From positions 1 to 16,262 of the forward strand of contig JBOGGN010000369.1 in assembly GCA_050744165.1 (NCBI GenBank): a stretch of 16,262 bases of DNA, given 5' to 3'. Below are positions 1-7,048 of this stretch, piece after piece. How positions within the stretch are numbered: position 1 is the stretch's first letter; the number at the start of each line of letters is the position of its first letter. The DNA is from JBOGGN01 sp050744165. Its GTDB lineage: Bacteria; Actinomycetota; Acidimicrobiia; Acidimicrobiales; Palsa-688. Made by a program: the position numbers and the translations under genes. The notes beneath the pieces were generated by a model. That model was given only the letters and a program-made list of their open reading frames with translations, was not told the origin of the DNA and ran no database searches.

Positions 1-289
1 TGTCCTGGACGGTGACGTTCTGGATGAGGTTGCGGGCACCCCCGTCGATCTCCACTCAGCACGCGAAGTGCTGAACGGTGCCGTTGCGCACCGTCGCCCC
101 CCGTACACCACGCACCAGGATGCCGGGCGCGTCGACCCCGCTGTTGGCGTCACCGGAGATGGTGTGGCCGCCGAGGTCGAGGATGACGTGGTCGGCGGCG
201 ACGATCAACGCCGGGCCACCGGCGCACGCCAGATCGGCAACAAGTGTGGTGTCTTCGGTGATCTCCTGGCCACACGTCGGGTTAGCCAT
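1..289 (-). pseudogene. right-handed beta-helix repeat protein, 5' part, interrupted by in-frame TGA
   Basis: Translation from ATG at 289 gives 77 residues and then TGA at 58-56. The start has a clear ribosome binding site: GGGAGGG at 304-298 on the minus strand, 8 nt away. After an N-terminal segment with two Cys, the protein has parallel beta-helix features: HVILDLGGHTISG, then a rung GILVRGVRGATVRNGTVQ. Directly after the TGA the same frame continues to the window edge as VEIDGGARNLIQNVTVQD, which aligns with the preceding rung (G-I/V-x-V/I-x-G-x-R, then N-x-TVQ). The stop therefore interrupts one continuous repeat domain. It sits where the repeat expects Gly, so GGA to TGA by one substitution fits. 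Such proteins are usually surface or polysaccharide-binding or -cleaving, but the substrate here is unknown. No signal peptide is evident from this start. The gene runs out of the window. A sequencing error is the main alternative to a true pseudogene. Confidence 0.7.
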
Positions 290-461
290 GTGGTGGGCCC
301 TCCCTTCTTTCAGCAGCAGGGAACAAGTGTGACAGATCGGCACAGGCGGCACGGACAGCGAGAAGCCGCTCTTCACGGGTGTAGCACCCGGCCATGCCGG
401 CGGGCGGGTCGAGGACCCAGTAATGGCTGATGCCGGCGGTGGCGTACACCCGCGCCGCCAC
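282..461 (-). pseudogene. Uma2/DUF820-family endonuclease-like remnant (C-terminal fragment)
   Basis: This short minus-strand frame encodes 59 residues from a GTG at 461 to TAA at 284-282. It contains ARVYATAGISHYWVLDP, which strongly resembles the conserved 'lYa-aGip-YW-vD' segment of Uma2/DUF820 proteins (PD-(D/E)XK nuclease fold), and ends with ADLSHLF, like the family's C-terminal 'p-l-L-lF'. The upstream two thirds, holding the nuclease acidic residues and Lys, are absent. The frame is closed by TAA at 476-474, where AT-rich sequence begins. The segment after YWVLDP is also shorter than usual. The stop overlaps the ATG (289) of the beta-helix gene by 8 nt. I read it as a truncated relic. 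Family assignment rests on motif memory only, and chance coding is possible. Confidence 0.5.
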
Positions 462-510
462 AGGACAACTTATTTACACAGCCCTAACACAACCCCTTAC
501 GGGTTCCTTA

Positions 511-516
511 TATAGT
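511..516 (+). promoter_or_regulatory. candidate -10 element for the APC permease fusion gene
   Basis: TATAGT lies in an unusually AT-rich stretch (about 468-516). It is 9 nt upstream of ATG 526, so a transcript from it would be leaderless or nearly so, which is common in actinobacteria. No good -35 hexamer is visible at 488-493. A small inverted repeat, AACCC-N5-GGGTT, lies just upstream at about 491-505. Prediction only. Confidence 0.35.
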
Positions 517-525
517 TCGCCGCCA

Positions 526-3003
526 ATGTCGCGATCCTTCGGGCTCCGCGTGGCTGCCCCGGCTGCGGACGGCGCTCCTCCCTCGGACGACGCCTCCGCG
601 GGCGCGAAAGGACTGGCCGGCGCCGGGCCTGGGGGGGCCGGCAGCCCTCCTGGCACTGGTCCGTCGCCCGATGGCGAGCGAGGCACGTCGGCCGGCCAAC
701 GGTGGTCCCGCCACCACGTCGAGGTGCCCGAAACGGCCGGCTACCGGCTCAAGTCTCGCCTCCTCGGCTCGCCCCTGCCCACGGTCGAGTTGGCCCACGA
801 GCGCCTTGGGAAGCCCACTGCCCTGGCGGTCTTCGCGTCCTACAACCTGTCGTCGTCGGCGTACGCCACCGAGGAGATCCTTCGGATCCTGGTACCCGCC
901 ATCGGGGTAGCCGCCTTCTCGCTGGTGGTGCCGGTCACCATCGCGCTGCTGGTGGTCCTGGGCTTCCTCATCCTCTCCTACCGCCAGACGATCAAGGCCT
1001 ATCCGAGTGCCGGTGGGGCCTACATCGTCACCAAGGACAACTACGGCAAAACGCCCGCCCTGGTGGCCGGCGTCTCGCTGCTTACCGACTACGTCCTGAC
1101 GGTGGCCGTGTCGGTCGCCGCAGGCACCGCCGCCCTCGCCTCAGCGATTCCCGGCTTGCAGCCCTGGGTGGTGCCGATCTCGGTGGCCTTCATCGCCCTC
1201 ATCGCCTTCGGCAACCTCCGTGGCGTCAAGGAGTCGGGCAAGGTGTTTGCCGTCCCGACCTATTTCTTCTTGTTCAACATGGCCGCCCTGCTCGGCTGGG
1301 GGGCGTTGAAGATGATCGGGTCCGGGTTGCCCAAGCAAAGCCTCCACCAGGCAGGGCTGGTGCACATCGGGTCGGCGGGCAACGGGTTGTTCATGGGGGC
1401 CGCCCTGTTCGTGGTGCTCCGCGCCTTCGCCTCAGGTGGCGCCGCCGTCACCGGCGTCGAAGCCATCTCCAACGGTGTCCCCGCGTTCAAGGAGCCGTCC
1501 TGGCGAAATGCCCGCACCACCTTGGTCTGCATGGGCTCGTTGCTCGGCGTGATGTTCCTCGGGCTGTCGATACTGGCGGCCCAGGTGCACGCCACCCCCT
1601 TCGCGGGGGGCACACCGACGGTCATCTCCCAGGTCGGCAAGCTCGTCTACGGCACCACCACGGCGGGCCACGTGCTCTTTTACCTGTTGCAGGTCGGCAC
1701 CACCTTGATCCTGGTCCTGGCCGCCAATACCAGCTTCGCCGACTTCCCACGCCTGGCCAGCTTCGCCGCCGCCGACGGGTTCATGCCCCGCCAACTGACC
1801 AAGCGAGGGCATCGTCTGGTCTTTTCCAATGGGGTTTTGGCCCTGGCTGCGGCCGCCACGGTTCTGGTAGTCGCCACCGACGCAAAGGTCAGCCGGCTGA
1901 TCCCGCTGTATGCCATCGGGGTCTTCACCAGCTTCACCCTGTCGCAGTCCGGGATGGCCAAGCATCACTGGACCAACCGTGAGCCCGGTTGGCGCCGGGG
2001 CATGGCGATCAACGGCACCGGTGCCGTGCTGTCGCTGGTCGTCGACGTCATCATCTGTGTCACCAAGTTCGCCGAGGGCGGCTGGGTGGTCGTCGTCGCC
2101 GTCCCCGTGCTGGTCATCTTGCTGTTGCGCCTCAACAACCAATACGTGTCGGAGGCCGAAGAACTCCGGGAAAACGCCCCGCTGGCGGCGGTGGCGCCGG
2201 TACGCCGGGGGCACAGCGTCCTCATTTTTGTCGACCAGTTGGACCTGGCCGCGGCTCAAGCCATCCGCTACGCCCGCAGCCTGTCACCCGACGAACTGCG
2301 GGCCGTCCACTTCTCCATCGATGCCGACCGGGCGTCTGAGCTGCGCCAGGCGTGGGGTGAGCTCGGCCTGTCGCGCATCCCGCTGGACATCGTCGACTGC
2401 CCCGACCGCCGCCTCGGCCGGGCGGCGGTGGAGTTGGTGGCCGACCTCCTGGACGAGAAGGAAACCGAAGTTACCGTCCTCCTGCCCCGCGTGGAGTACG
2501 CCCGCAGCTGGCACCGGCTCCTCCACGACCGCACTGCCCGCCAGTTCGCGACCGCCCTGGCCAACGTGCCCCACGTCGGCGTGACGCTCATGCCCTATCA
2601 CCTGGGGGGGGCCGGCACCGCCGTGCCTGACCTGGCGGAGCTGGCGGTGCTGGCGGATCGCCGGCCGTCGAAGAAGGCCCACGAGGTGCCGCCGGTCGAC
2701 TCCCTGCCCGCTGGTCTGTCCGCCCCGGCCGAGACGGTCCCCATTGGCAGCCTCCAGTTCCGCCAGCGGGCGACGATCGTCGGCCGGGTTCGCCAGGTGC
2801 GGGTCCAGCCCCGCGACGGCGTGGCCACCATCGAGGTCACGGTGAGCGACGACAGTGGCGACGTCCGGCTGGTGTTCCTCGGGCGACGCCACATCGCGGG
2901 AATCGTCTGCGGAAGCTTCCTTTCGGCCCAGGCCATCGTCGGCCAGCGAGGGGGGCGGCTCGAAATGCTGAACCCGCTTTACACCCTGCTCATCCCGGAC
3001 TAG
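526..3003 (+). CDS. APC-superfamily permease fused to a cytosolic UspA-like region and a C-terminal OB-fold domain
   Basis: The protein is 825 aa from ATG 526, the start chosen because a TATAGT -10 lies just upstream. An in-frame ATG at 430 would extend it by 32 residues through the antisense Uma2 relic, and GTG 724 would remove the low-complexity tail. Residues 1-66 are Pro/Gly/Ala-rich. Residues about 97-540 contain 12 hydrophobic segments typical of APC amino-acid/cation permeases, with PSAGGAY at 160-166, TGVEAISNG in the middle and ANTSFADFPR late. Residues about 565-693 form a soluble alpha/beta region resembling the C-terminal domains of APC/KUP-like permeases and UspA. A Pro-rich linker follows. 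Residues about 745-825 match the small actinobacterial OB-fold proteins (VRLVFLGRR-IAGI, then a C-terminal NP-Y). The transporter is in the inner membrane and its substrate is unknown. It is longer than the usual 600-690 aa because of the OB-fold. Confidence 0.88.
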   Translation: MSRSFGLRVAAPAADGAPPSDDASAGAKGLAGAGPGGAGSPPGTGPSPDGERGTSAGQRWSRHHVEVPETAGYRLKSRLLGSPLPTVELAHERLGKPTALAVFASYNLSSSAYATEEILRILVPAIGVAAFSLVVPVTIALLVVLGFLILSYRQTIKAYPSAGGAYIVTKDNYGKTPALVAGVSLLTDYVLTVAVSVAAGTAALASAIPGLQPWVVPISVAFIALIAFGNLRGVKESGKVFAVPTYFFLFNMAALLGWGALKMIGSGLPKQSLHQAGLVHIGSAGNGLFMGAALFVVLRAFASGGAAVTGVEAISNGVPAFKEPSWRNARTTLVCMGSLLGVMFLGLSILAAQVHATPFAGGTPTVISQVGKLVYGTTTAGHVLFYLLQVGTTLILVLAANTSFADFPRLASFAAADGFMPRQLTKRGHRLVFSNGVLALAAAATVLVVATDAKVSRLIPLYAIGVFTSFTLSQSGMAKHHWTNREPGWRRGMAINGTGAVLSLVVDVIICVTKFAEGGWVVVVAVPVLVILLLRLNNQYVSEAEELRENAPLAAVAPVRRGHSVLIFVDQLDLAAAQAIRYARSLSPDELRAVHFSIDADRASELRQAWGELGLSRIPLDIVDCPDRRLGRAAVELVADLLDEKETEVTVLLPRVEYARSWHRLLHDRTARQFATALANVPHVGVTLMPYHLGGAGTAVPDLAELAVLADRRPSKKAHEVPPVDSLPAGLSAPAETVPIGSLQFRQRATIVGRVRQVRVQPRDGVATIEVTVSDDSGDVRLVFLGRRHIAGIVCGSFLSAQAIVGQRGGRLEMLNPLYTLLIPD

Positions 3004-3064
3004 TTCCACTGAACGGAGTCCGTCGATGCCCACGCTTGGGTGGCGACTCCCGTAGCTTCGAGCC

Positions 3065-4042
3065 ATGGAGACAAGGAAGCTGGGTTCGGAGGGGCTTTTG
3101 GTATCGGCGCTGGGCTTGGGATGCATGGGGATGTCCCAGGCCTACGGTCCCGCCGACGAGCAGGAATCGATCGCCACCCTGCTTCGGGCGTTGGATCTCG
3201 GGGTCACCTTCTTCGACACCGCCAACGCCTACGGCCTCGGTCACAACGAGCAGCTGGTGGGCCGCGTCCTGCGCCAACACCGCGGCCAGGTGGTGCTGGC
3301 CACCAAGTTCGGCATCGCTGACCGCCGAGACGGCCACATGGTGGTCAACGGGCGGCCCGAGTACGCCAGGTCCTGCTGCGAGGAGTCTCTGCAACGCCTT
3401 GGGATGGACACCATCGATCTGTACTACCTGCACCGAGTGGACAAGCAGGTGCCGATCGAGGAGACCGTCGGGGCCATGTCGGATCTGGTGACGGCCGGCA
3501 AGGTGCGCTACCTCGGGCTCTCCGAAGCGTCGGCGGCGACCATCCGTCGGGCGCATGCGGTGCATCCGATCAGCGCCCTGCAAAGCGAATGGTCGTTGTT
3601 CAACCGGGAGCCCGAGCTCACCGTCCTGCCGACCTTGCGCGAGTTGCACATCGGTTTCGTGCCCTTCAGCCCTCTCGGCCGGGGACTGCTCACCGGCGCC
3701 GTCACCGACACATCGGCCTTGAGCACCGACGACTTCCGGCGCTCCAATCCTCGATTCCAGGCCGAGCACTTCGACCACAACCTCCAGCTGGCAAAACGGA
3801 TTGGCGACATGGCGGCCGAAAAAGGATGCACACCGGGACAGATCGCGCTGGCGTGGCTGTTGGCGCAAGGCGACGATGTCGTGCCCATACCCGGCACCAA
3901 GCGCCGCCGCTATCTCGAGGACAACGTGGGGTCGCTCGACGTCGCCCTGGACCCCGGGGACCTGGCCCACTTGGACGAGCTGCTGCCGGTCGGCGCTCCC
4001 TCGGGCGCCCGCTACCAGGACATGAGCGCCATCGATGCCTGA
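3065..4042 (+). CDS. aldo/keto reductase
   Basis: The 325-aa product has the usual length for a single-domain AKR (TIM barrel). The catalytic tetrad is visible: Asp51 and Tyr56 in FFDTANAYG, Lys81 in LATKFG, and His123 in YYLHRVD. The C-terminal NADP(H)-binding segment VPIPGTKRRRYLEDNVG (about 275-291) is also present. The N-terminus ETRKLG-EGL-VSALGLGCMGMS is classic for bacterial AKRs related to YakC/AKR13. It is expected to be a cytosolic NADPH-dependent carbonyl reductase, but the substrate cannot be deduced. The start at 3065 is 61 bp after the permease gene. No strong Shine-Dalgarno is visible, so co-transcription with the permease is possible but not shown. The stop lies inside the first copy of a tandem repeat. 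Confidence 0.95.
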   Translation: METRKLGSEGLLVSALGLGCMGMSQAYGPADEQESIATLLRALDLGVTFFDTANAYGLGHNEQLVGRVLRQHRGQVVLATKFGIADRRDGHMVVNGRPEYARSCCEESLQRLGMDTIDLYYLHRVDKQVPIEETVGAMSDLVTAGKVRYLGLSEASAATIRRAHAVHPISALQSEWSLFNREPELTVLPTLRELHIGFVPFSPLGRGLLTGAVTDTSALSTDDFRRSNPRFQAEHFDHNLQLAKRIGDMAAEKGCTPGQIALAWLLAQGDDVVPIPGTKRRRYLEDNVGSLDVALDPGDLAHLDELLPVGAPSGARYQDMSAIDA

Positions 4043-4170
4043 GCGCCTACGGCGGCGTCGGACCGGCTGGCCAGGTGCGATCGACGTCTGAGCGGCTACG
4101 GCGGCGTGCGGACCGGCGGACAACGACGCCCGAGCGGCTACGGCGGCGTCGGCCGGCTGGCCTGGTGCAG
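4037..4170. repeat. three imperfect tandem repeats (42-49 bp) between convergent genes
   Basis: Copies begin near 4037, 4086 and 4128. Each carries GAGCGSCTACGGCGGCGT followed by a CGG-rich segment ending in variants of GGCTGGCC. The first copy includes the TGA of the aldo/keto reductase. The array occupies almost the whole 133-bp gap between that gene and the convergent oxidoreductase. I see no reading frame or U-tract terminator in it. Confidence 0.7.
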
Positions 4171-4175
4171 TGCCC

Positions 4176-5054
4176 TCAGCCGGCGATGTGGCCGAGCACG
4201 GCCGCAAAGCCTTCGAGGTCCACGGCCCGATTCTCGCCCAGGGGTTGCACGCAAACGTGGTCGGCACCCGCCGCCAAGTGAGCTCGGACCCGCTCGGCGA
4301 TGTCAGCGGGCGCCCCGGAGGGCACCAGGGCGTCGACGAGACGGTCGCTGCCGCCACCTGCAAAATCCCCGTCGTCGAAGCCGTACTGGCGGAGGTTGGA
4401 GAGGTAGTTGGGCAGCTGCAGGTAGGTGGCCAGATAGTGGCGGGCGATCTTGTGGCCCGCGCCGTCGGGGTCGTCGGTGACGACGACGGCCTGCTCCGGT
4501 GCCAGGAGGGGACCGGAGCCGAGCACCTGTCGGGCCGCTCTCGTATGGTCCGGCGTCACCAGATACGGATGGGCGCCGGCCGAGCGGTCCCGCGCAAGGG
4601 CGAGCATCTTCGGGCCGAGCGCCGCAAGGACGCGAGGCGGGGTTTTCTTCTTGGTGGCCGTCACGGCGTCGAGATCGTCGAGGAAGGCGCGCATGGCAGC
4701 TAAGGGGCGCTCGTAGGTACGGCCGAGCTTGTTCACGAGGGACTCGTGGCTGACCCCGAGGCCGAGCACGAAGCGGCCGGGGTAGGCATCCTCGATGGCT
4801 GCCGCTTCGGCGTGCAGGGCGTCAGGCGCCCACGCCCAGATGTTGACGATGCCAGTCGCCACCACCAGGGAGTCGGTGGCGGCCAGCATGGCGGCGCGCC
4901 GCGCCAAGGCCTCGGGGTCGGCATTGCCGCCGCCGACCCACAACGCCTTCACGCCCAAGGCTTCGGCTCGGACGGCAACATCCGCCGCCTGGTCCCCTGG
5001 TGGCGGCGAGATCCACAGGCCGACCGAGCCGAGGCGCTCGGGGAGTTCTGTCAC
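4176..5054 (-). CDS. luciferase-like (LLM) class F420-dependent oxidoreductase
   Basis: The protein is 292 aa from GTG at 5054. That start is preferred over an ATG 28 codons upstream because AAGGAGGTT (5069-5061, minus strand) lies 6 nt away and family similarity begins at LGSVGLWISPP. The fold is the bacterial luciferase-like TIM barrel. Recognisable segments are TGIVNIWAWAPDALHAEAA (about 67-85), YPGRFVLGLGVSHESLV and RVLAALGPKMLALARDRSAG. These resemble the shorter mycobacterial-type F420 oxidoreductases (MSMEG_4141-like, TIGR03620) rather than FMN monooxygenases. It probably transfers hydride using F420H2 in the cytosol, but the substrate is unknown. The gene converges on the aldo/keto reductase. 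A short open frame ends within its RBS (see 5059-5259). Confidence 0.92.
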   Translation of the reverse strand: MTELPERLGSVGLWISPPPGDQAADVAVRAEALGVKALWVGGGNADPEALARRAAMLAATDSLVVATGIVNIWAWAPDALHAEAAAIEDAYPGRFVLGLGVSHESLVNKLGRTYERPLAAMRAFLDDLDAVTATKKKTPPRVLAALGPKMLALARDRSAGAHPYLVTPDHTRAARQVLGSGPLLAPEQAVVVTDDPDGAGHKIARHYLATYLQLPNYLSNLRQYGFDDGDFAGGGSDRLVDALVPSGAPADIAERVRAHLAAGADHVCVQPLGENRAVDLEGFAAVLGHIAG

Positions 5055-5058
5055 GTTG

Positions 5059-5259
5059 TCAACCTCCTTTGGGCTCCACCGGTCGCCCTTTGCCGGCGGC
5101 GTCGAACTGCCAGTCGGTAGGTGTTCTTCCCCACGCATCCGCTGGAGGAACTATGGCGCCGGGGGAACAGCTCAGGCCCTGACGGCGTAAGGCTTGCTCG
5201 GCGTCGCGGCCCACGTTCGTCAGATCTCCGGCCGCGGCCTTCCGATCCCTGCAAATCAC
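5059..5259 (-). CDS. possible small hypothetical protein upstream of the F420 oxidoreductase
   Basis: An open frame from GTG 5259 gives 66 residues, beginning VICRDRKAAAGDLTNVGRD and ending RPVEPKGG. Its TGA (5061-5059) lies inside the RBS of the oxidoreductase, an arrangement typical of translational coupling. An AGGTGG sits about 10 nt before the GTG. The frame can be opened back to 5418 but then runs through the 21-bp repeats. I recognise no family. Third-position GC is only about two thirds, lower than in neighbouring genes, so it may be a relic or not coding at all. Confidence 0.27.
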   Translation of the reverse strand: MICRDRKAAAGDLTNVGRDAEQALRRQGLSCSPGAIVPPADAWGRTPTDWQFDAAGKGRPVEPKGG

Positions 5260-5665
5260 CAGTTGGGCGCCACCTGCCGGACCGGCACGTCTGGTGCTCG
5301 AACGCGGGCAGAGACTTGGGTGCCGCGGGCAAAGACTTGGGTACCGCGGGCAAAGACTTGGGTAAATCTGGTGCTCTTGGTGCCAGTTTCGACGGAAATA
5401 CGACACCAGCGGTGCCAAGAGTCACGAATTGACCCAAGACAGATTCCGACGCCACCACCCGTCTTGTCGCCGCGTGAGTCCCTTGGGTCACGCCCATTGG
5501 GTCCTTTGGCGCCGAAGACGTCGGCCGAAAGATGCTGGCGGGGCGGAGCAGAGTGGCCCAAAGACCCACCGCCAAGGGACAGGTCTTCGGGCCACCGTCG
5601 TCGCGGCCGCTGGCCGCCTCTCGACCCTATGGCCGGCGAGGGCCTGTGGCCGCGTGTTGCCCGTA
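5260..5665. other. gene-poor stretch with repeats and recurrent TTGGGT motifs
   Basis: No convincing gene was found on either strand. The stretch contains the 21-bp triplication (5303-5365). It also has a 9-of-11 inverted repeat, CTCTTGGTGCC near 5372 against GGTGCCAAGAG near 5412. The hexamer TTGGGT or its complement recurs several times, for example near 5315, 5336, 5357, 5432, 5484 and 5497. Long open frames here are mutually overlapping and run antisense into the kinase gene. Confidence 0.5.
5303..5365. repeat. 21-bp tandem repeat, three copies
   Basis: Copies at 5303-5323, 5324-5344 and 5345-5365 share CGCGGGCAAAGACTTGGGT plus two bases. Copy 1 differs from copy 2 at two positions, and copy 3 differs at the last base. 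The 21-bp period equals seven codons and also two helical turns, so it could be a former coding repeat or phased protein-binding sites. Confidence 0.9.
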
Positions 5666-6961
5666 TCAGCCGGGCCGGACCCGATGGCACGGCAGGCGCA
5701 CGACGAAGCGACAGCCGGGACCTTCGTTGCGAACCAAGATTTCACCGCAATGGGCTTCGACCAGACCCCGGGCGACGGCCAGCCCGAGTCCGCCGCCACC
5801 GTCGCCCGGGCTGCGGGCCGAGTCACCCCGGTAGGCCATCTCGAAGACCCGGTCCAGGTCGGCCTCGGGGATGCCGCCGCAGGCGTCGAGCACCGAGACC
5901 ACCGCTGAGGAGCTGGCTCGGTCGACCTCCGCGTCGACCACCACCACGCCCCCCGCCGGCGTGTGGCGGATGGCGTTGTCGAGCAGGTTGCGCACGACCC
6001 GGACCATCTCGGCGCTCGACAACTCCACCGTGCCGGTGTCGCGTACCAGGCTGCGGACCTCGATGCCCTTGGCCGAGGCCGCGACTGCCGCACCGGACAC
6101 GGCGTCGGACACCAACTCGTCGAGGGGCACGGGTTCGAAACTGAGGCTGAGAGAACCGGCGTGGATCCTGGACAGCTCGAAGAGGTCGTTGACCAGGCCC
6201 GCCAGCCGGTCGGCTTCCCTACGGATCGTCCGGTGGTAGCGGGCCACGGTGTCAGGGTCGTCGACGATTCCATCCTCGAGGGCTTCGACCATGGCCCGGA
6301 TCCCGGCCAGTGGAGTTCGGAGGTCGTGAGACACCCAGGCGACCAGTTCTCTGCGGCTGGCATCCAGGGCGCTGGCTTGTTCCCGGGCCGCTGCCAGCCG
6401 GGCCGAACTCCGCCGCAGCTCGGCCGCCAACTCGGCCACCTCGGCGGGGAGGTCAGCGTCGATGCCAGGGGCAGCCGGCCGGGTCTCGGTAGTCGACCGA
6501 GGTTGTGGCCCGACCTCCCGGTCCGACGCCGGCTCCGACTCGCCGAGGCGGCGGGCCATCTCCCCCACCGACCGCACGGCGCCCGTCACTCGCCGGCTGA
6601 ACAGGATCGACAGGATGAGCCCGATGCCGCTGGCGCTGCATAACACGACCCAGAGGACCCAGAGGTCGTGGGACATCAGGAACATGTGCGCCGTCGCCCA
6701 CGCCACGCCGATGGCCGCTGCCAGCACCGGCGCCAACGCGGCCACCGCCGCTTGCACGCCCACGTTGCTGTGTCGCAGGGCGTGTAGCCACACCGCCGCC
6801 ACGGCCCCGGCCATAGCGGCGCCCACCGTGGAGTAGAGGACCAGCCGCACCGCCTCGTGCATCGGGAGGCCGCCGAGGGCCGCGACCACGGCTGCGGTTA
6901 CCACGCCGCCAAGGCCGACGGCGACGAGCACCAGCCAATCCCGCCGCCTCACCGCAGCCAC
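5666..6961 (-). CDS. two-component sensor histidine kinase (HisKA type)
   Basis: The protein is 431 aa from a GTG start at 6961; a second GTG three codons on is possible. The N-terminus has four hydrophobic segments (about 8-30, 38-60, 68-90, 100-122) with little extracytoplasmic sequence, suggesting intramembrane sensing. A HAMP-like stretch follows (about 122-140), then a Pro/Glu-rich linker and a coiled segment. The phospho-acceptor box VSHDLRTPLAGI has His212. The ATPase shows an N-box with Asn329 in NLLDNAIRH, a G1 box DACGGIP (359-365) and a G2 box GGGGLGLAVARGLVEAH. The G1 box has Cys where the DxGxG motif has its first Gly, a variant I associate with a group of actinobacterial kinases. 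It lies 87 bp downstream of its probable partner regulator. The signal is unknown. Confidence 0.94.
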   Translation of the reverse strand: MAAVRRRDWLVLVAVGLGGVVTAAVVAALGGLPMHEAVRLVLYSTVGAAMAGAVAAVWLHALRHSNVGVQAAVAALAPVLAAAIGVAWATAHMFLMSHDLWVLWVVLCSASGIGLILSILFSRRVTGAVRSVGEMARRLGESEPASDREVGPQPRSTTETRPAAPGIDADLPAEVAELAAELRRSSARLAAAREQASALDASRRELVAWVSHDLRTPLAGIRAMVEALEDGIVDDPDTVARYHRTIRREADRLAGLVNDLFELSRIHAGSLSLSFEPVPLDELVSDAVSGAAVAASAKGIEVRSLVRDTGTVELSSAEMVRVVRNLLDNAIRHTPAGGVVVVDAEVDRASSSAVVSVLDACGGIPEADLDRVFEMAYRGDSARSPGDGGGGLGLAVARGLVEAHCGEILVRNEGPGCRFVVRLPCHRVRPG

Positions 6962-7048
6962 CCAGGGCGCCGACTCATCGCAGCCAACGCGGTCCTGTCA
7001 CGCACCGTCACGGCCCGTCCCAGCCCCATGGCCCGACATGTCCGCGGT

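Noticed and set aside
56..58. TGA as a recoded sense or selenocysteine codon.
   Set aside because: No selenocysteine insertion-type hairpin is evident just downstream, the family does not use it, and TGA ends several intact genes in this window.
359..365. Kinase G1 box DACGGIP (protein residues 359-365 of the histidine kinase at 5666-6961) as a sign of inactivation.
   Set aside because: All other catalytic motifs are intact, and I associate this variant with actinobacterial kinases in general, so it is not treated as a defect.
430..525. Permease N-terminal extension from ATG 430.
   Set aside because: It would run antisense through the Uma2-like relic and across the AT-rich promoter-like stretch. 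The 32 residues resemble no permease N-terminus, and ATG 526 follows a good -10.
1432..2259. Long minus-strand frame inside the permease gene.
   Set aside because: It is Gln/Asp/Gly/His-rich with no domain, and antisense to conserved transmembrane helices.
5303..5365. CRISPR-like array.
   Set aside because: The three 21-bp units are directly adjacent with no spacers, and there are no cas genes.
5194..6144. Long plus-strand open frame over the repeats and the kinase 3' half.
   Set aside because: It is Arg/Pro-rich and antisense to a well-supported histidine kinase, so it is a high-GC shadow frame.
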